64,000 nt of DNA, taken from the NCBI GenBank assembly GCA_000511875.1, contig AZIN01000001.1:1433332-1497331 (forward strand), in the 5' to 3' direction. Below, piece after piece: positions 1 to 7,117 of this stretch (the first letter of the stretch is position 1; the number at the start of each line of letters is the position of its first letter). Both the position numbers and the translations under genes were made by a program. The DNA comes from Gammaproteobacteria bacterium MOLA455. GTDB taxonomy: Bacteria; Pseudomonadota; Gammaproteobacteria; Pseudomonadales; Porticoccaceae. The notes under the pieces were generated by a model. It saw only the letters and a program-made list of their open reading frames with translations, was not told the DNA's origin and made no database searches.

Positions 1-552
1 TCACGAGATGTTTGGTTTGTTGTGGCACTGCCGGTATTTTTGCAGAGCCAATTGCAATGGAGCTATGTGCAGGTGGGGACCATGATGGCCGCCTGGGTTA
101 TCGCCTACGGCGTGGTGCAAGCAGTGGCCCCTAAGGTGACCATTGTTGGCAAGACGATAAAAGACAGTAATATGACTCAGCCCTCAGGAAGAACGGCATT
201 TAGGTGGGTTGCACTACTCTGTTTAGTGCCTGCCACAATCGCTGGCGGCCTTTATGCCGCGGGGAGCAATACTAGTCTACTGGCAATCGGATTAGTGTCT
301 GGACTGTTAGTATTTGGCGCTCTATTTGCGATTAACTCGTCGATTCATTCCTACCTGATTGTCGCCTATGCTCGTGAAGACGGCGCCTCTCTAGATGTTG
401 GCTTTTACTATATGTGCAACGCCGCGGGCCGATTGGTGGGCACGCTACTCTCGGGCTTGATCTATCAACAGTTTGGCTTAGCTGCCTGCTTGCTGCTCTC
501 CTCGGCAATGCTGATCATTACTGCGGTAATCTCGAAAAAACTGCCGGGTTAA
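1..552 (+). CDS. MFS transporter, ArsJ-like (C-terminal part, cut by window edge)
   Basis: Partial gene. The reading frame is open to base 1 and reads into the first in-frame GTG at 22, so the true start lies outside the window. The visible 183 residues hold about five hydrophobic membrane segments, as in the C-terminal half of a 12-helix major facilitator permease. The stretch with SLDVGFYYMCNAAGRL followed by a glycine-rich helix resembles, from memory, ArsJ, the exporter of 1-arseno-3-phosphoglycerate that works with a dedicated glyceraldehyde-3-phosphate dehydrogenase. The partner gene would lie to the left and cannot be seen. MFS membership is solid; the ArsJ assignment is a family-resemblance inference. 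Confidence 0.75.
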   Translation, partial: SRDVWFVVALPVFLQSQLQWSYVQVGTMMAAWVIAYGVVQAVAPKVTIVGKTIKDSNMTQPSGRTAFRWVALLCLVPATIAGGLYAAGSNTSLLAIGLVSGLLVFGALFAINSSIHSYLIVAYAREDGASLDVGFYYMCNAAGRLVGTLLSGLIYQQFGLAACLLLSSAMLIITAVISKKLPG

Positions 553-641
553 TTGTCAGACAGGCTTTTACTGTAGATGATTTTACTGCGGAAACTGGGT
601 CTGCTAGGCTGGCCGTTTTTTAATTACTTAAAGAATTTACT

Positions 642-1016
642 ATGACCACTGAAAATAATACCGCCATGGATCCCAACGCTCTGTTTCGCGAAGAGAACTT
701 TACCGATCAAAAGATGGGTACAATCCGCAAACTTATTCCGGTGAAGGCCGATGGCAGCGACGACCCAGATCGCGCTGTAGCATTTTTTGGGTCAGCCCAG
801 GTGATGACTCAGATGGGCGCTATACCGCTTAACTTTGCACTGGATGGAGAGACTATTGGCGAAGCCGCCAGAGACTTTGCGGGCAAGGCGCAGATAGCCG
901 TTGAAGAAGCGAGCCAAGAAATTGAGAAAATGCGCCGTGAACAGGCCTCGAAGATCGTCATTCCAGGCCAAGGCGGTGGCGGTATGGGTAATTCCGGCGG
1001 CGGGATTATTACTTAA
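642..1016 (+). CDS. Conserved hypothetical protein, 124 aa
   Basis: A small acidic soluble protein without signal peptide or membrane segment. The N-terminal part contains FREENFTDQKMGTIRKL and PVKADGSDD. A predicted helical middle follows (EEASQEIEKMRREQASKIV), and the tail is glycine-rich (GGGGMGNSGGG). I recall similar short proteins as conserved hypotheticals in Pseudomonas relatives, but know no function. It follows the MFS gene by 89 bp on the same strand and converges on the NYN gene, overlapping its 3' end by 8 bp. Coding is supported by the continuous frame and the conserved-looking charged motifs; the role is unknown. Confidence 0.7.
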   Translation: MTTENNTAMDPNALFREENFTDQKMGTIRKLIPVKADGSDDPDRAVAFFGSAQVMTQMGAIPLNFALDGETIGEAARDFAGKAQIAVEEASQEIEKMRREQASKIVIPGQGGGGMGNSGGGIIT

Positions 1017-1494
1017 GTAAAAGCGTAGTCTGAATCGGTTGAAAGTGATCGGCAGCATCAATCAGTGATGCTGCGGTGAGCGCCGCAACACCGTAGACAC
1101 TGGTCGCGACTTCATAACGCTGGCTAACTCGAGTAAGCAACAAATCAAAATCACCGTCTCCTGATAACAGCACTATTTCATCCGGCGGATTGTCACTGGC
1201 AGCGCAATCCATCATATCAATGGCAATACCCACGTCCCAGTCGCCCTTTGCCGACCCATCACTGCGCTGAATAAAGGGCTTAAGCTTAACCTCGAAACCT
1301 ATTTCGCGAAGCACCTGTTGAAAGCCCCGCTGCCCAGCATCATTGCGTTCGATGGCATAGGCGTCTGCCTGAACAATCTCACCCTGCGCACTGAGCTGGC
1401 GCCAAAGTTCACGGTAGTTAAAGTAACAGCCAAACTGTTCTTTAACCGTGTAATAGATATTTTGCACATCAACAAATACAGCAATTTTTTTCAC
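1009..1494 (-). CDS. NYN/LabA-like domain protein (DUF88 family putative ribonuclease)
   Basis: The 161-residue protein begins VKKIAVFVDVQNIYYTVKEQ, the first strand of a NYN (PIN-like) nuclease fold with the metal-binding Asp in FVDVQN. Further acidic positions follow in KGDWDVGIAIDMMD and in LLSGDGDFDLLL, the usual set for NYN domains. The GTG at 1494 is chosen because the frame upstream runs into the regulator gene and the family motif starts immediately after it; the upstream AAGAG is only a weak ribosome site. The stop overlaps the end of the convergent hypothetical gene. RNA processing or degradation is the family expectation; the substrate is unknown. Confidence 0.82.
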   Translation of the reverse strand: MKKIAVFVDVQNIYYTVKEQFGCYFNYRELWRQLSAQGEIVQADAYAIERNDAGQRGFQQVLREIGFEVKLKPFIQRSDGSAKGDWDVGIAIDMMDCAASDNPPDEIVLLSGDGDFDLLLTRVSQRYEVATSVYGVAALTAASLIDAADHFQPIQTTLLLK

Positions 1495-1547
1495 GATAGA
1501 CTCTTTTAAACTAATTTTATGCTTAATTAAGCTGATTTCCGGAGACG

Positions 1548-2264
1548 TTAAAGCAATAACTCCATACCAATGCGACACTTCGCCCCGCTGGCAATGCGAC
1601 GGCTTACACTGATCACTCGATCCTGATACCAACTGCGACAGCTTATCTTGATACAGGGACTCAGTGTTGCCAAACCGAGCGCACCAGTAATCACTGCGTC
1701 AGCAGTTATCGCCTGCAACTGATGCTCATCTCGGCTCGAGCTGATGACCCAGTTCAAATAGACTTGCGGGCTGACCCTCTGATAATTTTGCTTGAGATAG
1801 GCTGGCACCAGTGCCGGGCTTACAAAACACTCTTCCCACTGCATTGGAACAGAGGCAATCGAGTGCACGACTACCGAATGATAGATCAAATCTCCCTCAG
1901 TCAACCCGAGTAGTGAGGCAATATCACGCTCTGCATCAATCGCCTCCAAGCTAATAAGCCGGTTGCTATATTGAGGGTTGCTGAAACTAAACTGCTGATT
2001 GAAGTCAGGCAATTCAATAGCTGAGACCGGCGATGGCGGCTGTGTTACAAAGGTGCCAGCACCCACCGAGCGCTCTAGCAGGCCTTCATCCGCCAATTCC
2101 TGCACCGCTCGGCGCGCCGTCATGCGGCTAACCGAGAACGTCTCTGATAGCTGAGTTTCCGAAGGAATGCGCTCGCCGACCTGCCACAGACCAGATGCAA
2201 GCTGGGCTTTGAGGTAATCTTTGATTTGCACATATCGAGGCAATACATCTCTAATTCGACTCAT
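1548..2264 (-). CDS. GntR-family transcriptional repressor, HutC subfamily
   Basis: The 238-residue protein has an N-terminal winged helix-turn-helix (about residues 5-75, with GERIPSETQLSETFSVSRMTARRAVQEL and a GAGTFV wing) and a C-terminal UTRA ligand domain (about 95-235). UTRA landmarks are HSVVVH, the following MQWEE and a conserved terminal SWYQDRVISVSRR region. The overall pattern matches HutC, the histidine-utilization repressor that senses urocanate. ATG 2264 is preferred over an upstream TTG because the GGGGGGG six bases before it can serve as ribosome site. No hut gene is present in the window, so the regulon is not visible. Two identical operator-like octamers sit upstream. Downstream lies the NYN gene. 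Confidence 0.85.
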   Translation of the reverse strand: MSRIRDVLPRYVQIKDYLKAQLASGLWQVGERIPSETQLSETFSVSRMTARRAVQELADEGLLERSVGAGTFVTQPPSPVSAIELPDFNQQFSFSNPQYSNRLISLEAIDAERDIASLLGLTEGDLIYHSVVVHSIASVPMQWEECFVSPALVPAYLKQNYQRVSPQVYLNWVISSSRDEHQLQAITADAVITGALGLATLSPCIKISCRSWYQDRVISVSRRIASGAKCRIGMELLL

Positions 2265-2284
2265 AAAATACCCCCCCAAAATAT

Positions 2285-2292
2285 GTCTATAC
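2285..2292. promoter_or_regulatory. Putative HutC-type operator, proximal copy
   Basis: GTCTATAC fits the GTnTAnAC operator signature described for the HutC subfamily of GntR repressors. It lies 21 bp upstream of the regulator's start codon, where binding would block its own transcription or elongation. A second identical octamer occurs 144 bp further upstream. Direct sequence match; occupancy is inferred. Confidence 0.5.
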
Positions 2293-2428
2293 GAATAATC
2301 GGGCTATACCAATATTGGCCAGACATTCTCTACTTACCGCATTAAAAACTACAGCCCTAAATAGCATTATATAGGGTAATAGAGAGAGTGTAACCGGGAT
2401 AATTTATTCTGAATAGCTTATTAAATAG

Positions 2429-2436
2429 GTCTATAC
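2429..2436. promoter_or_regulatory. Putative HutC-type operator, distal copy
   Basis: Second GTCTATAC octamer, identical to the one at 2285-2292 and matching GTnTAnAC. It sits between the regulator gene and the end of the GIY-YIG gene, in the 190-bp AT-rich gap that must hold the repressor's promoter. Two identical sites in one short intergenic region are consistent with autoregulation, perhaps by looping. Confidence 0.45.
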
Positions 2437-2455
2437 AACTATAAAACGCAAAACT

Positions 2456-2704
2456 CTAAGACTTTATTAAGGCGAGCTTGTGCTGGCGGGAAAGTTTTTT
2501 GATCTGCGCCTCGCGAATACTGGCGCTGCTGCGGTCATGCCCACCCTCGATAAAGACAACCTCTTCTGGACTGCGCCCACGAAAATATTTGGCTCCGGCG
2601 CGGCCGTTAAGATGCTCATTAAAACGTCGCTCAACGTCAGTGGTAATCCCTGTATAAATCGACTGGTCTGTGGCCCGAATAAGATAGACAAACCACTGAT
2701 TCAT
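2456..2704 (-). CDS. GIY-YIG nuclease-fold protein (UPF0213/YhbQ-like)
   Basis: An 82-residue protein consisting of one GIY-YIG domain: MNQWFVYLIRATDQSIYTGIT at the start supplies the split YL...YTG motif, followed by the conserved Arg in DVERRFNEH and a Glu/Lys-rich tail (REAQIKKLSRQHK). This is the size and layout of the YhbQ/UPF0213 group of stand-alone GIY-YIG proteins. The start at 2704 is fixed by an ATGA overlap with the stop of the upstream SprT gene, implying translational coupling. Longer in-frame readings would lie inside sprT and lack family sequence. DNA-structure cleavage is the family expectation only. Confidence 0.85.
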   Translation of the reverse strand: MNQWFVYLIRATDQSIYTGITTDVERRFNEHLNGRAGAKYFRGRSPEEVVFIEGGHDRSSASIREAQIKKLSRQHKLALIKS

Positions 2705-3228
2705 GCGCTGTCTGCAATATCCGCGACTAGAAAGCCATGGCAGAACTGGCAGCGATACTGGGCTCGCCGCTGGAGAATTTTTTTGTGTCGCAGGCTGGTT
2801 AGCTGGTGGGCTCTGCAGCCACATTTATAGGCGAAAACGGCGTATTGCCTTACCGGAATGCCGGTTAGATCATAGCTCCCGGTGGCCTTGGGCTCAGCAC
2901 CCAGATCCACCATCACCGACTTCCACTCAACACCATGTGGTTTGACCCGCCGCAAGCCATAGAGACAATCCACCACATAGTGGGCGACCTCGTGAGGTAC
3001 GGTGTCAGTGAGGCTGTCTTGAAAATATTTCGCAAACAGCCAAGGGTTGTAACGAATGCGTCGATTGCGACCCTTCACTTGATACATGCCGGCACATTTA
3101 CCCTTAAGGTCAAAATGCACGGTTATGGCATCGAATCGGCGGCCATAGAGTTGTGAGGCCTTTTCAACACAGTGTTTGGTGGCCGCCTCGACTTGGCGCA
3201 TTTGAAATTCAGAGATTGGCTCAATCAT
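2701..3228 (-). CDS. sprT: SprT family zinc metallopeptidase-like protein
   Basis: The 175-residue protein has the SprT-like domain with zinc-binding HExxH at 79-83 (HEVAH), preceded by RIRYNPWLFAKYF and followed by GVEWKSVM, where family members carry a third ligand (HG.EWK). The C-terminal part has CGC and a CQFC pair, suggesting the zinc-ribbon segment typical of SprT. ATG 3228 is chosen because family sequence starts there (MIEPISEFQMRQVE); upstream residues look non-coding. It is divergent from the PHP gene, with 62 bp between starts, and overlaps the GIY-YIG gene by 4 bp. Family relatives (SPRTN) cut DNA-protein crosslinks; the bacterial role is not established. Confidence 0.88.
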   Translation of the reverse strand: MIEPISEFQMRQVEAATKHCVEKASQLYGRRFDAITVHFDLKGKCAGMYQVKGRNRRIRYNPWLFAKYFQDSLTDTVPHEVAHYVVDCLYGLRRVKPHGVEWKSVMVDLGAEPKATGSYDLTGIPVRQYAVFAYKCGCRAHQLTSLRHKKILQRRAQYRCQFCHGFLVADIADSA

Positions 3229-3290
3229 GAGTCTCAGTATACGTGGAGCTAGCCTGTTACAATACGTAAAATTTCCGGCACAGCAAATAA

Positions 3291-4112
3291 ATGAATATTG
3301 ATTTCCACTGTCATACCACGGCATCCGACGGCACCTTAGATCCAGCCGCGCTAGTTGATCTCGCTCGTGAGCGTGAAATAGATATGCTCTCGATTACCGA
3401 TCACGACACTCTGGCGGCGTATCAGATATTGGCTGATATGGAGACTGGACTGCGGATTATTCCCGGAATTGAATTGTCCAGTCAATGGAACCGCCGCGGA
3501 GTGCACATAGTGGGGCTCAATGTAGATACCCATAGCAACTCCATAGCTGAAGCCGTGGCAAAGCAATCTCAAGCGCGCGAGGGGCGAGGGCAAATCATTG
3601 CCGAAAGGCTGGCACGGCTGGGGTTTGCTGACTGCCTTGAGGGAGCAAAGTCATTTTCCAGCGGCCCTCAAGTTGGACGACCACACTTTGCCCAATATCT
3701 GGTGGCGATTGGCGCCGTTAGTAACATCCAGCAGGCGTTTAAACGCTATCTGGGTGCGGGCAAGGTTGGCGACGTTAAAGATCAGTGGGCTGATCCCAAG
3801 ACTGTGATTAACTGGATCCGCGATGCCGGCGGGGTGGCAGTGCTGGCTCACCCGACCAAATACAAATTAACTCGCTCTAAATTAATTGAACTGATCACTG
3901 ATTTTAAAGCGGCTGGAGGCGAGGCAATGGAAGTTATTTCTGGTGCTCAGGTGCCGTCACTGACCCGCGATATGGCGCGTCTTTGTCGCGAAAGCGGATT
4001 GGAAGCCTCCTGTGGATCAGACTTTCACAGCCCCGACCAACCCTGGGCATCACTTGGCCATGTTGCACCGCTACCAGAAGATTGCGTGCCAGTCTGGCAT
4101 CGCTGGCAGTGA
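3291..4112 (+). CDS. rnm: PHP-domain phosphoesterase, RNase AM/YciV (TrpH) type
   Basis: A 273-residue protein of the polymerase-and-histidinol-phosphatase family. Metal ligands are visible as HCHTTASDG (residues 6-14), ITDHDT (36-41), GIELSS, LAHPTKY and a final GSDFHSP. This set and length match the YciV/TrpH group, shown in E. coli to be a 5'-3' exonuclease maturing rRNA 5' ends and able to hydrolyse 3',5'-nucleotide bisphosphates. It acts in the cytoplasm. It is transcribed away from sprT and is followed by 171 bp before yibN. In E. coli it neighbours trp genes; that context is absent here. Confidence 0.88.
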   Translation: MNIDFHCHTTASDGTLDPAALVDLAREREIDMLSITDHDTLAAYQILADMETGLRIIPGIELSSQWNRRGVHIVGLNVDTHSNSIAEAVAKQSQAREGRGQIIAERLARLGFADCLEGAKSFSSGPQVGRPHFAQYLVAIGAVSNIQQAFKRYLGAGKVGDVKDQWADPKTVINWIRDAGGVAVLAHPTKYKLTRSKLIELITDFKAAGGEAMEVISGAQVPSLTRDMARLCRESGLEASCGSDFHSPDQPWASLGHVAPLPEDCVPVWHRWQ

Positions 4113-4180
4113 CTCTAGCGGCCGCGACTTAAGAGCCGAATTACCCGTCACACTGCAGTGTTAGCTCAAGCCGAAATTCC

Positions 4181-4190
4181 TGTGTATACT
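4181..4190 (+). promoter_or_regulatory. Putative extended -10 promoter of yibN-grxC-secB
   Basis: TGTGTATACT has a TATACT hexamer (4185-4190), close to TATAAT, with an upstream TG. It lies about 94 bp before yibN in the only sizeable gap ahead of the three-gene run. No good -35 hexamer is visible at the right distance, so the call rests on the -10 alone. Confidence 0.35.
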
Positions 4191-4283
4191 GCGCGCCGCA
4201 GAGACTTTTGAACAGAGTGCTCAAGGCGCCAGCCAGTTACCTCGGTTAGCCTTCATATTAATCTTACCAATGGAAAATACGAC

Positions 4284-4697
4284 GTGAATATTTTTATATT
4301 TGTCAGTGAGCAGTGGCTTCTTATTTCATTGTTGCTCGCATTAATAGGTGTGTTTTTATTCACCGAACAGAGTAAAAGCGGCAAGACCCTTGGTACAGCT
4401 GAGCTGGTTCGCCTAATGAATAACGACCAGGCCGTGGTAGTGGATGTGCGGACCACAGCGGAGTTTGAGGGCGGTCATATCCATGGCTCGCGCAATATTC
4501 CCCACACTAAGCTCGCCAGCCGTATTGGTGAACTGGAAAAGTCACGCGGCAAGACTATTGTAGTGGTTGATAAGATCGGCCAGCACTCCGGTGGCGCCGG
4601 TAAACTGCTAACTAAAGATAACCACGATACTCGCCGTCTTAGCGGCGGCATCAGCGAGTGGCAGGGCGCAGGCCTTCCTCTTGTAACAGGCAAGTAA
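4284..4697 (+). CDS. yibN: Membrane-anchored rhodanese-like protein YibN, cysteine-free
   Basis: The 137-residue protein has one N-terminal membrane helix (about 10-27) and a rhodanese fold (about 38-135) with VVVDVRTTAEFEGGHIHGSRNIP and a terminal RLSGGISEWQGAGLPLV. Where active rhodaneses carry the persulfide Cys, this one reads VVVDKIGQHSGGAG; in fact the whole protein has no cysteine, so sulfur transfer is unlikely. The yibN-grxC-secB order is the same as in E. coli, which secures the orthology. E. coli YibN has been linked to membrane protein insertion; that role is compatible with the anchor but is not shown by sequence. Confidence 0.85.
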   Translation: MNIFIFVSEQWLLISLLLALIGVFLFTEQSKSGKTLGTAELVRLMNNDQAVVVDVRTTAEFEGGHIHGSRNIPHTKLASRIGELEKSRGKTIVVVDKIGQHSGGAGKLLTKDNHDTRRLSGGISEWQGAGLPLVTGK

Positions 4698-4751
4698 TTA
4701 GACGCCTGATCTCTCTCGCCGCCATTCGATGGCGCTACTCAAGGAACTTAC

Positions 4752-5036
4752 ATGTCTCACGTTGTACTATTTGGCACTCGATTTTGCCCTTTCTGCACTG
4801 CCGCAAGACGGTTACTCACCGCCAAGGGCATAGATTACCAAGATATTTCGATCGACAACAATGCCGAACTACGAGGTAAACTGATCGCTAAGAGCGGACG
4901 CAACACAGTGCCACAAATTTGGTTTGGCACTCAGCATATTGGTGGCTTCGATGAATTGCGTGATTTAGAGCGCCAGGGCACTTTTGATGCTGTGCTGCAG
5001 GCCGGGGTTGAAAGCGGCGAAACAGTCTCCATATAA
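4752..5036 (+). CDS. grxC: Glutaredoxin 3
   Basis: The 94-residue protein is a complete class I glutaredoxin. The dithiol active site CPFC occurs at residues 12-15 (FGTRFCPFCTAARRLL), with the cis-proline in TVPQIWF and the glutathione-binding GGFDEL. Most GrxC proteins have CPYC; Phe at the third position is a conservative change seen in relatives. It reduces disulfides and glutathionylated proteins using glutathione. It sits 54 bp after yibN and 41 bp before secB, the usual neighbourhood. Confidence 0.93.
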   Translation: MSHVVLFGTRFCPFCTAARRLLTAKGIDYQDISIDNNAELRGKLIAKSGRNTVPQIWFGTQHIGGFDELRDLERQGTFDAVLQAGVESGETVSI

Positions 5037-5077
5037 GAAGCTATCACAATAAAATTATCACTTTTAAGGGTTCAATC

Positions 5078-5590
5078 ATGACTGACGAAACGACTACTGC
5101 CCCAGAAGCAGCCAGCGAAGCACAAGCACCGGCACCCAAGTTTGCCGTGCAGCGCATCTATGTAAAAGACCTCTCATTTGAGACTCCCCAAGGCGCAGAA
5201 GCTTTTCAGAAGCAATGGACTCCGAAGGTGAATCAGGATCTGAGCACCAAGACCAACAAGATTGCTGAGGGCGTTTATGAAGTCGCTCTGCGTATTACAG
5301 TAACGGTCAAGGACGAAGAAGAAACTATTTACCTGATTGAGGTAGACCAAGCTGGCCTATTTACAGTAGAAGGTTTGGAAGGTGGTCAACTGGCTCAAGT
5401 GCTTAATGTTACTTGCCCAAGTATGTTACTACCCTATGCTCGCGAGACCATCGACAGTACCTTGACCAAGGGCTCGTTTCCTCCGCTGATGATCCCACCG
5501 ATTAATTTTGAAGCGCTATTTGCCTCTGCAGTTCAGCAAGCAGCAGCCAAGCAAGAGACCGCCGCGGCTCCCGAGAGCAGTACTCACTGA
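5078..5590 (+). CDS. secB: Protein-export chaperone SecB
   Basis: The 170-residue protein matches SecB through FAVQRIYVKDLSFETPQ at the N-terminus, the central IAEGVYEVALRITVTVK strand region and the signature LLPYARETIDSTLTKGSFPPL, which carries the SecA- and client-binding face. SecB is a cytosolic homotetramer that keeps precursors unfolded and hands them to SecA. An Ala/Glu-rich disordered leader and tail make it slightly longer than E. coli SecB (155). It is the last gene of the run and is followed after about 20 bp by a strong terminator. Confidence 0.95.
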   Translation: MTDETTTAPEAASEAQAPAPKFAVQRIYVKDLSFETPQGAEAFQKQWTPKVNQDLSTKTNKIAEGVYEVALRITVTVKDEEETIYLIEVDQAGLFTVEGLEGGQLAQVLNVTCPSMLLPYARETIDSTLTKGSFPPLMIPPINFEALFASAVQQAAAKQETAAAPESSTH

Positions 5591-5612
5591 TTAGCAGTTA
5601 ATCGCTGACCAA

Positions 5613-5650
5613 TAAAAAACCCCGCCTTGTTTAAGAGCGGGGTTTTTATT
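5613..5650. terminator. Terminator between secB and ntrC, probably bidirectional
   Basis: An A-rich run, then CCCCGC, a short loop region, GCGGGG and TTTTTATT. The GC arm is flanked by A on one side and T on the other, so it can end both secB (+) and ntrC (-), whose 3' ends face each other. Confidence 0.85.
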
Positions 5651-5697
5651 GCCTGAAGCGCTTTCTACTGGACGTCTTGCGTCTGGATTTTAATGCA

Positions 5698-7116
5698 CTA
5701 GAGCGCCTGGCTCTCCATTTGATATTCCTGCAGTTTTCGGGTCAATGTGTTGCGACCCCAACCCAACAATTCAGCGGCATCTTTTTTTCGGCCACTGGTA
5801 TGCGCCAGCGCAGTTTCAATCATGGTGCGCTCAAACTCCGGTATCGCCTGAGAGAGAATATCTCGACGTCCCGACTTAAGTTCACGCTCACTCCAGCGGC
5901 GCAGCATCTGCTGCCAGTCACCCTGCACACGCAGCTCGCCACCCGCGTCTTCAGCCTTAAGCTCTGGAGGCAAATCCGTCAGCAACACCTCGCGGCCTGC
6001 GGCCATCACGGTGAGCCAGCGACATATATTTTCTAGCTGACGAACATTTCCGGGCCATTCCATAGCGCAGAAAAAATCCTCCGCCTCCCGAGACAGCACC
6101 TTGGGTTCCATCTCCAGCTCTTTAGCGGCGCGATGGAAAAAGTGCGTCATCAGCTGAGGGATATCTTCACGGCGATCCGTAAGCTTGGGCAGATGGACGC
6201 GAATAACGTTGATGCGATGATAGAGATCTTCGCGAAAACGATTACTCTCCACCAGTTCTTCTAAATTTTGATGGGTTGCCGCAATAATACGCACATCCAC
6301 TTTCACCGAGGTGTGACCGCCGACTCGATAGAATTCGCCGTCCGCCAACACGCGCAATAGACGGGTCTGCGCCTCAGGTGGCATGTCGCCTATTTCATCG
6401 AGAAATAAGGTGCCGCCATTGGCCTGCTCGAAGCGTCCTTCGCGACGCTGGGCAGCACCGGTGAAAGCGCCTTTCTCATGACCAAATAGCTCTGACTCAA
6501 TCAGGTCATGGGGAATAGCGGCCATATTCAGGGCGATAAATTTAGAGTTCCGACGCGGGCTGTGCTTGTGCAACGCATGAGCTACAAGCTCCTTGCCAGT
6601 TCCAGATTCGCCATTAATCAAGACGGTGATATTGGAATTGGAGAGTCGACCAATGGCACGAAATACTTCCTGCATGGCCGGTGCTTCACCAATAATTTCT
6701 TGAGAAGGTGGCGCGTCGCGAGGCAGGTCTTGAGGTTTTTGCTCTCGGGCAAATGTGACACCGCGACGGGCTACATCGACCAACTCATCGAGACCAAAAG
6801 GCTTTGGCAGATATTCAAAGGCACCACCCTGATAGGCCGCGACAGCGCTATCAAGATCCGAGTGTGCAGTAGTAATAATCACTGGGATATTGGGCCGCGT
6901 GGAGTGGATCTGTTTAAGTAGTTCGAGACCGTCAATGCCAGGCATGCGAATGTCGGAAATAATAATTTCTGGCAGCGATGACTGGAGTGCCAGCAATAGA
7001 TCGTCGCCATTTTCAAAGCTGCGCACTTCGATGCCTTCTCGAGAAATTGCCTTCTCCATTACCCAGCGCAGCGAGCGGTCGTCTTCGGCTATCCAAATTT
7101 CAGATGTGCTATTCAT
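5698..7116 (-). CDS. glnG: Nitrogen regulation response regulator NtrC (NR-I)
   Basis: The 472-residue protein has the three NtrC modules: a receiver domain (1-120) with phosphoacceptor Asp55 in ISDIRMPG and EDD at 11-13, an AAA+ sigma-54 activator domain (about 140-370) with Walker A GESGTGKE, the sigma-54-contact loop GAFTGA and LFLDEIGDMP Walker B, and a Fis-type helix-turn-helix at the end (GRKKDAAELLGWGRNTLTRKL). Phosphorylated by NtrB under nitrogen limitation, it activates sigma-54 promoters. Its ATG follows the ntrB stop by one base, so the two are cotranscribed and coupled. Candidate binding boxes are present upstream of glnA and ntrB. Confidence 0.96.
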   Translation of the reverse strand: MNSTSEIWIAEDDRSLRWVMEKAISREGIEVRSFENGDDLLLALQSSLPEIIISDIRMPGIDGLELLKQIHSTRPNIPVIITTAHSDLDSAVAAYQGGAFEYLPKPFGLDELVDVARRGVTFAREQKPQDLPRDAPPSQEIIGEAPAMQEVFRAIGRLSNSNITVLINGESGTGKELVAHALHKHSPRRNSKFIALNMAAIPHDLIESELFGHEKGAFTGAAQRREGRFEQANGGTLFLDEIGDMPPEAQTRLLRVLADGEFYRVGGHTSVKVDVRIIAATHQNLEELVESNRFREDLYHRINVIRVHLPKLTDRREDIPQLMTHFFHRAAKELEMEPKVLSREAEDFFCAMEWPGNVRQLENICRWLTVMAAGREVLLTDLPPELKAEDAGGELRVQGDWQQMLRRWSERELKSGRRDILSQAIPEFERTMIETALAHTSGRKKDAAELLGWGRNTLTRKLQEYQMESQAL

Positions 7117-7117
7117 G

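Noticed and set aside
1495-1632. Upstream extension of the NYN protein to 207 residues
   Set aside because: The added sequence overlaps the regulator gene in another frame and resembles nothing in the family, which starts at the GTG at 1494.
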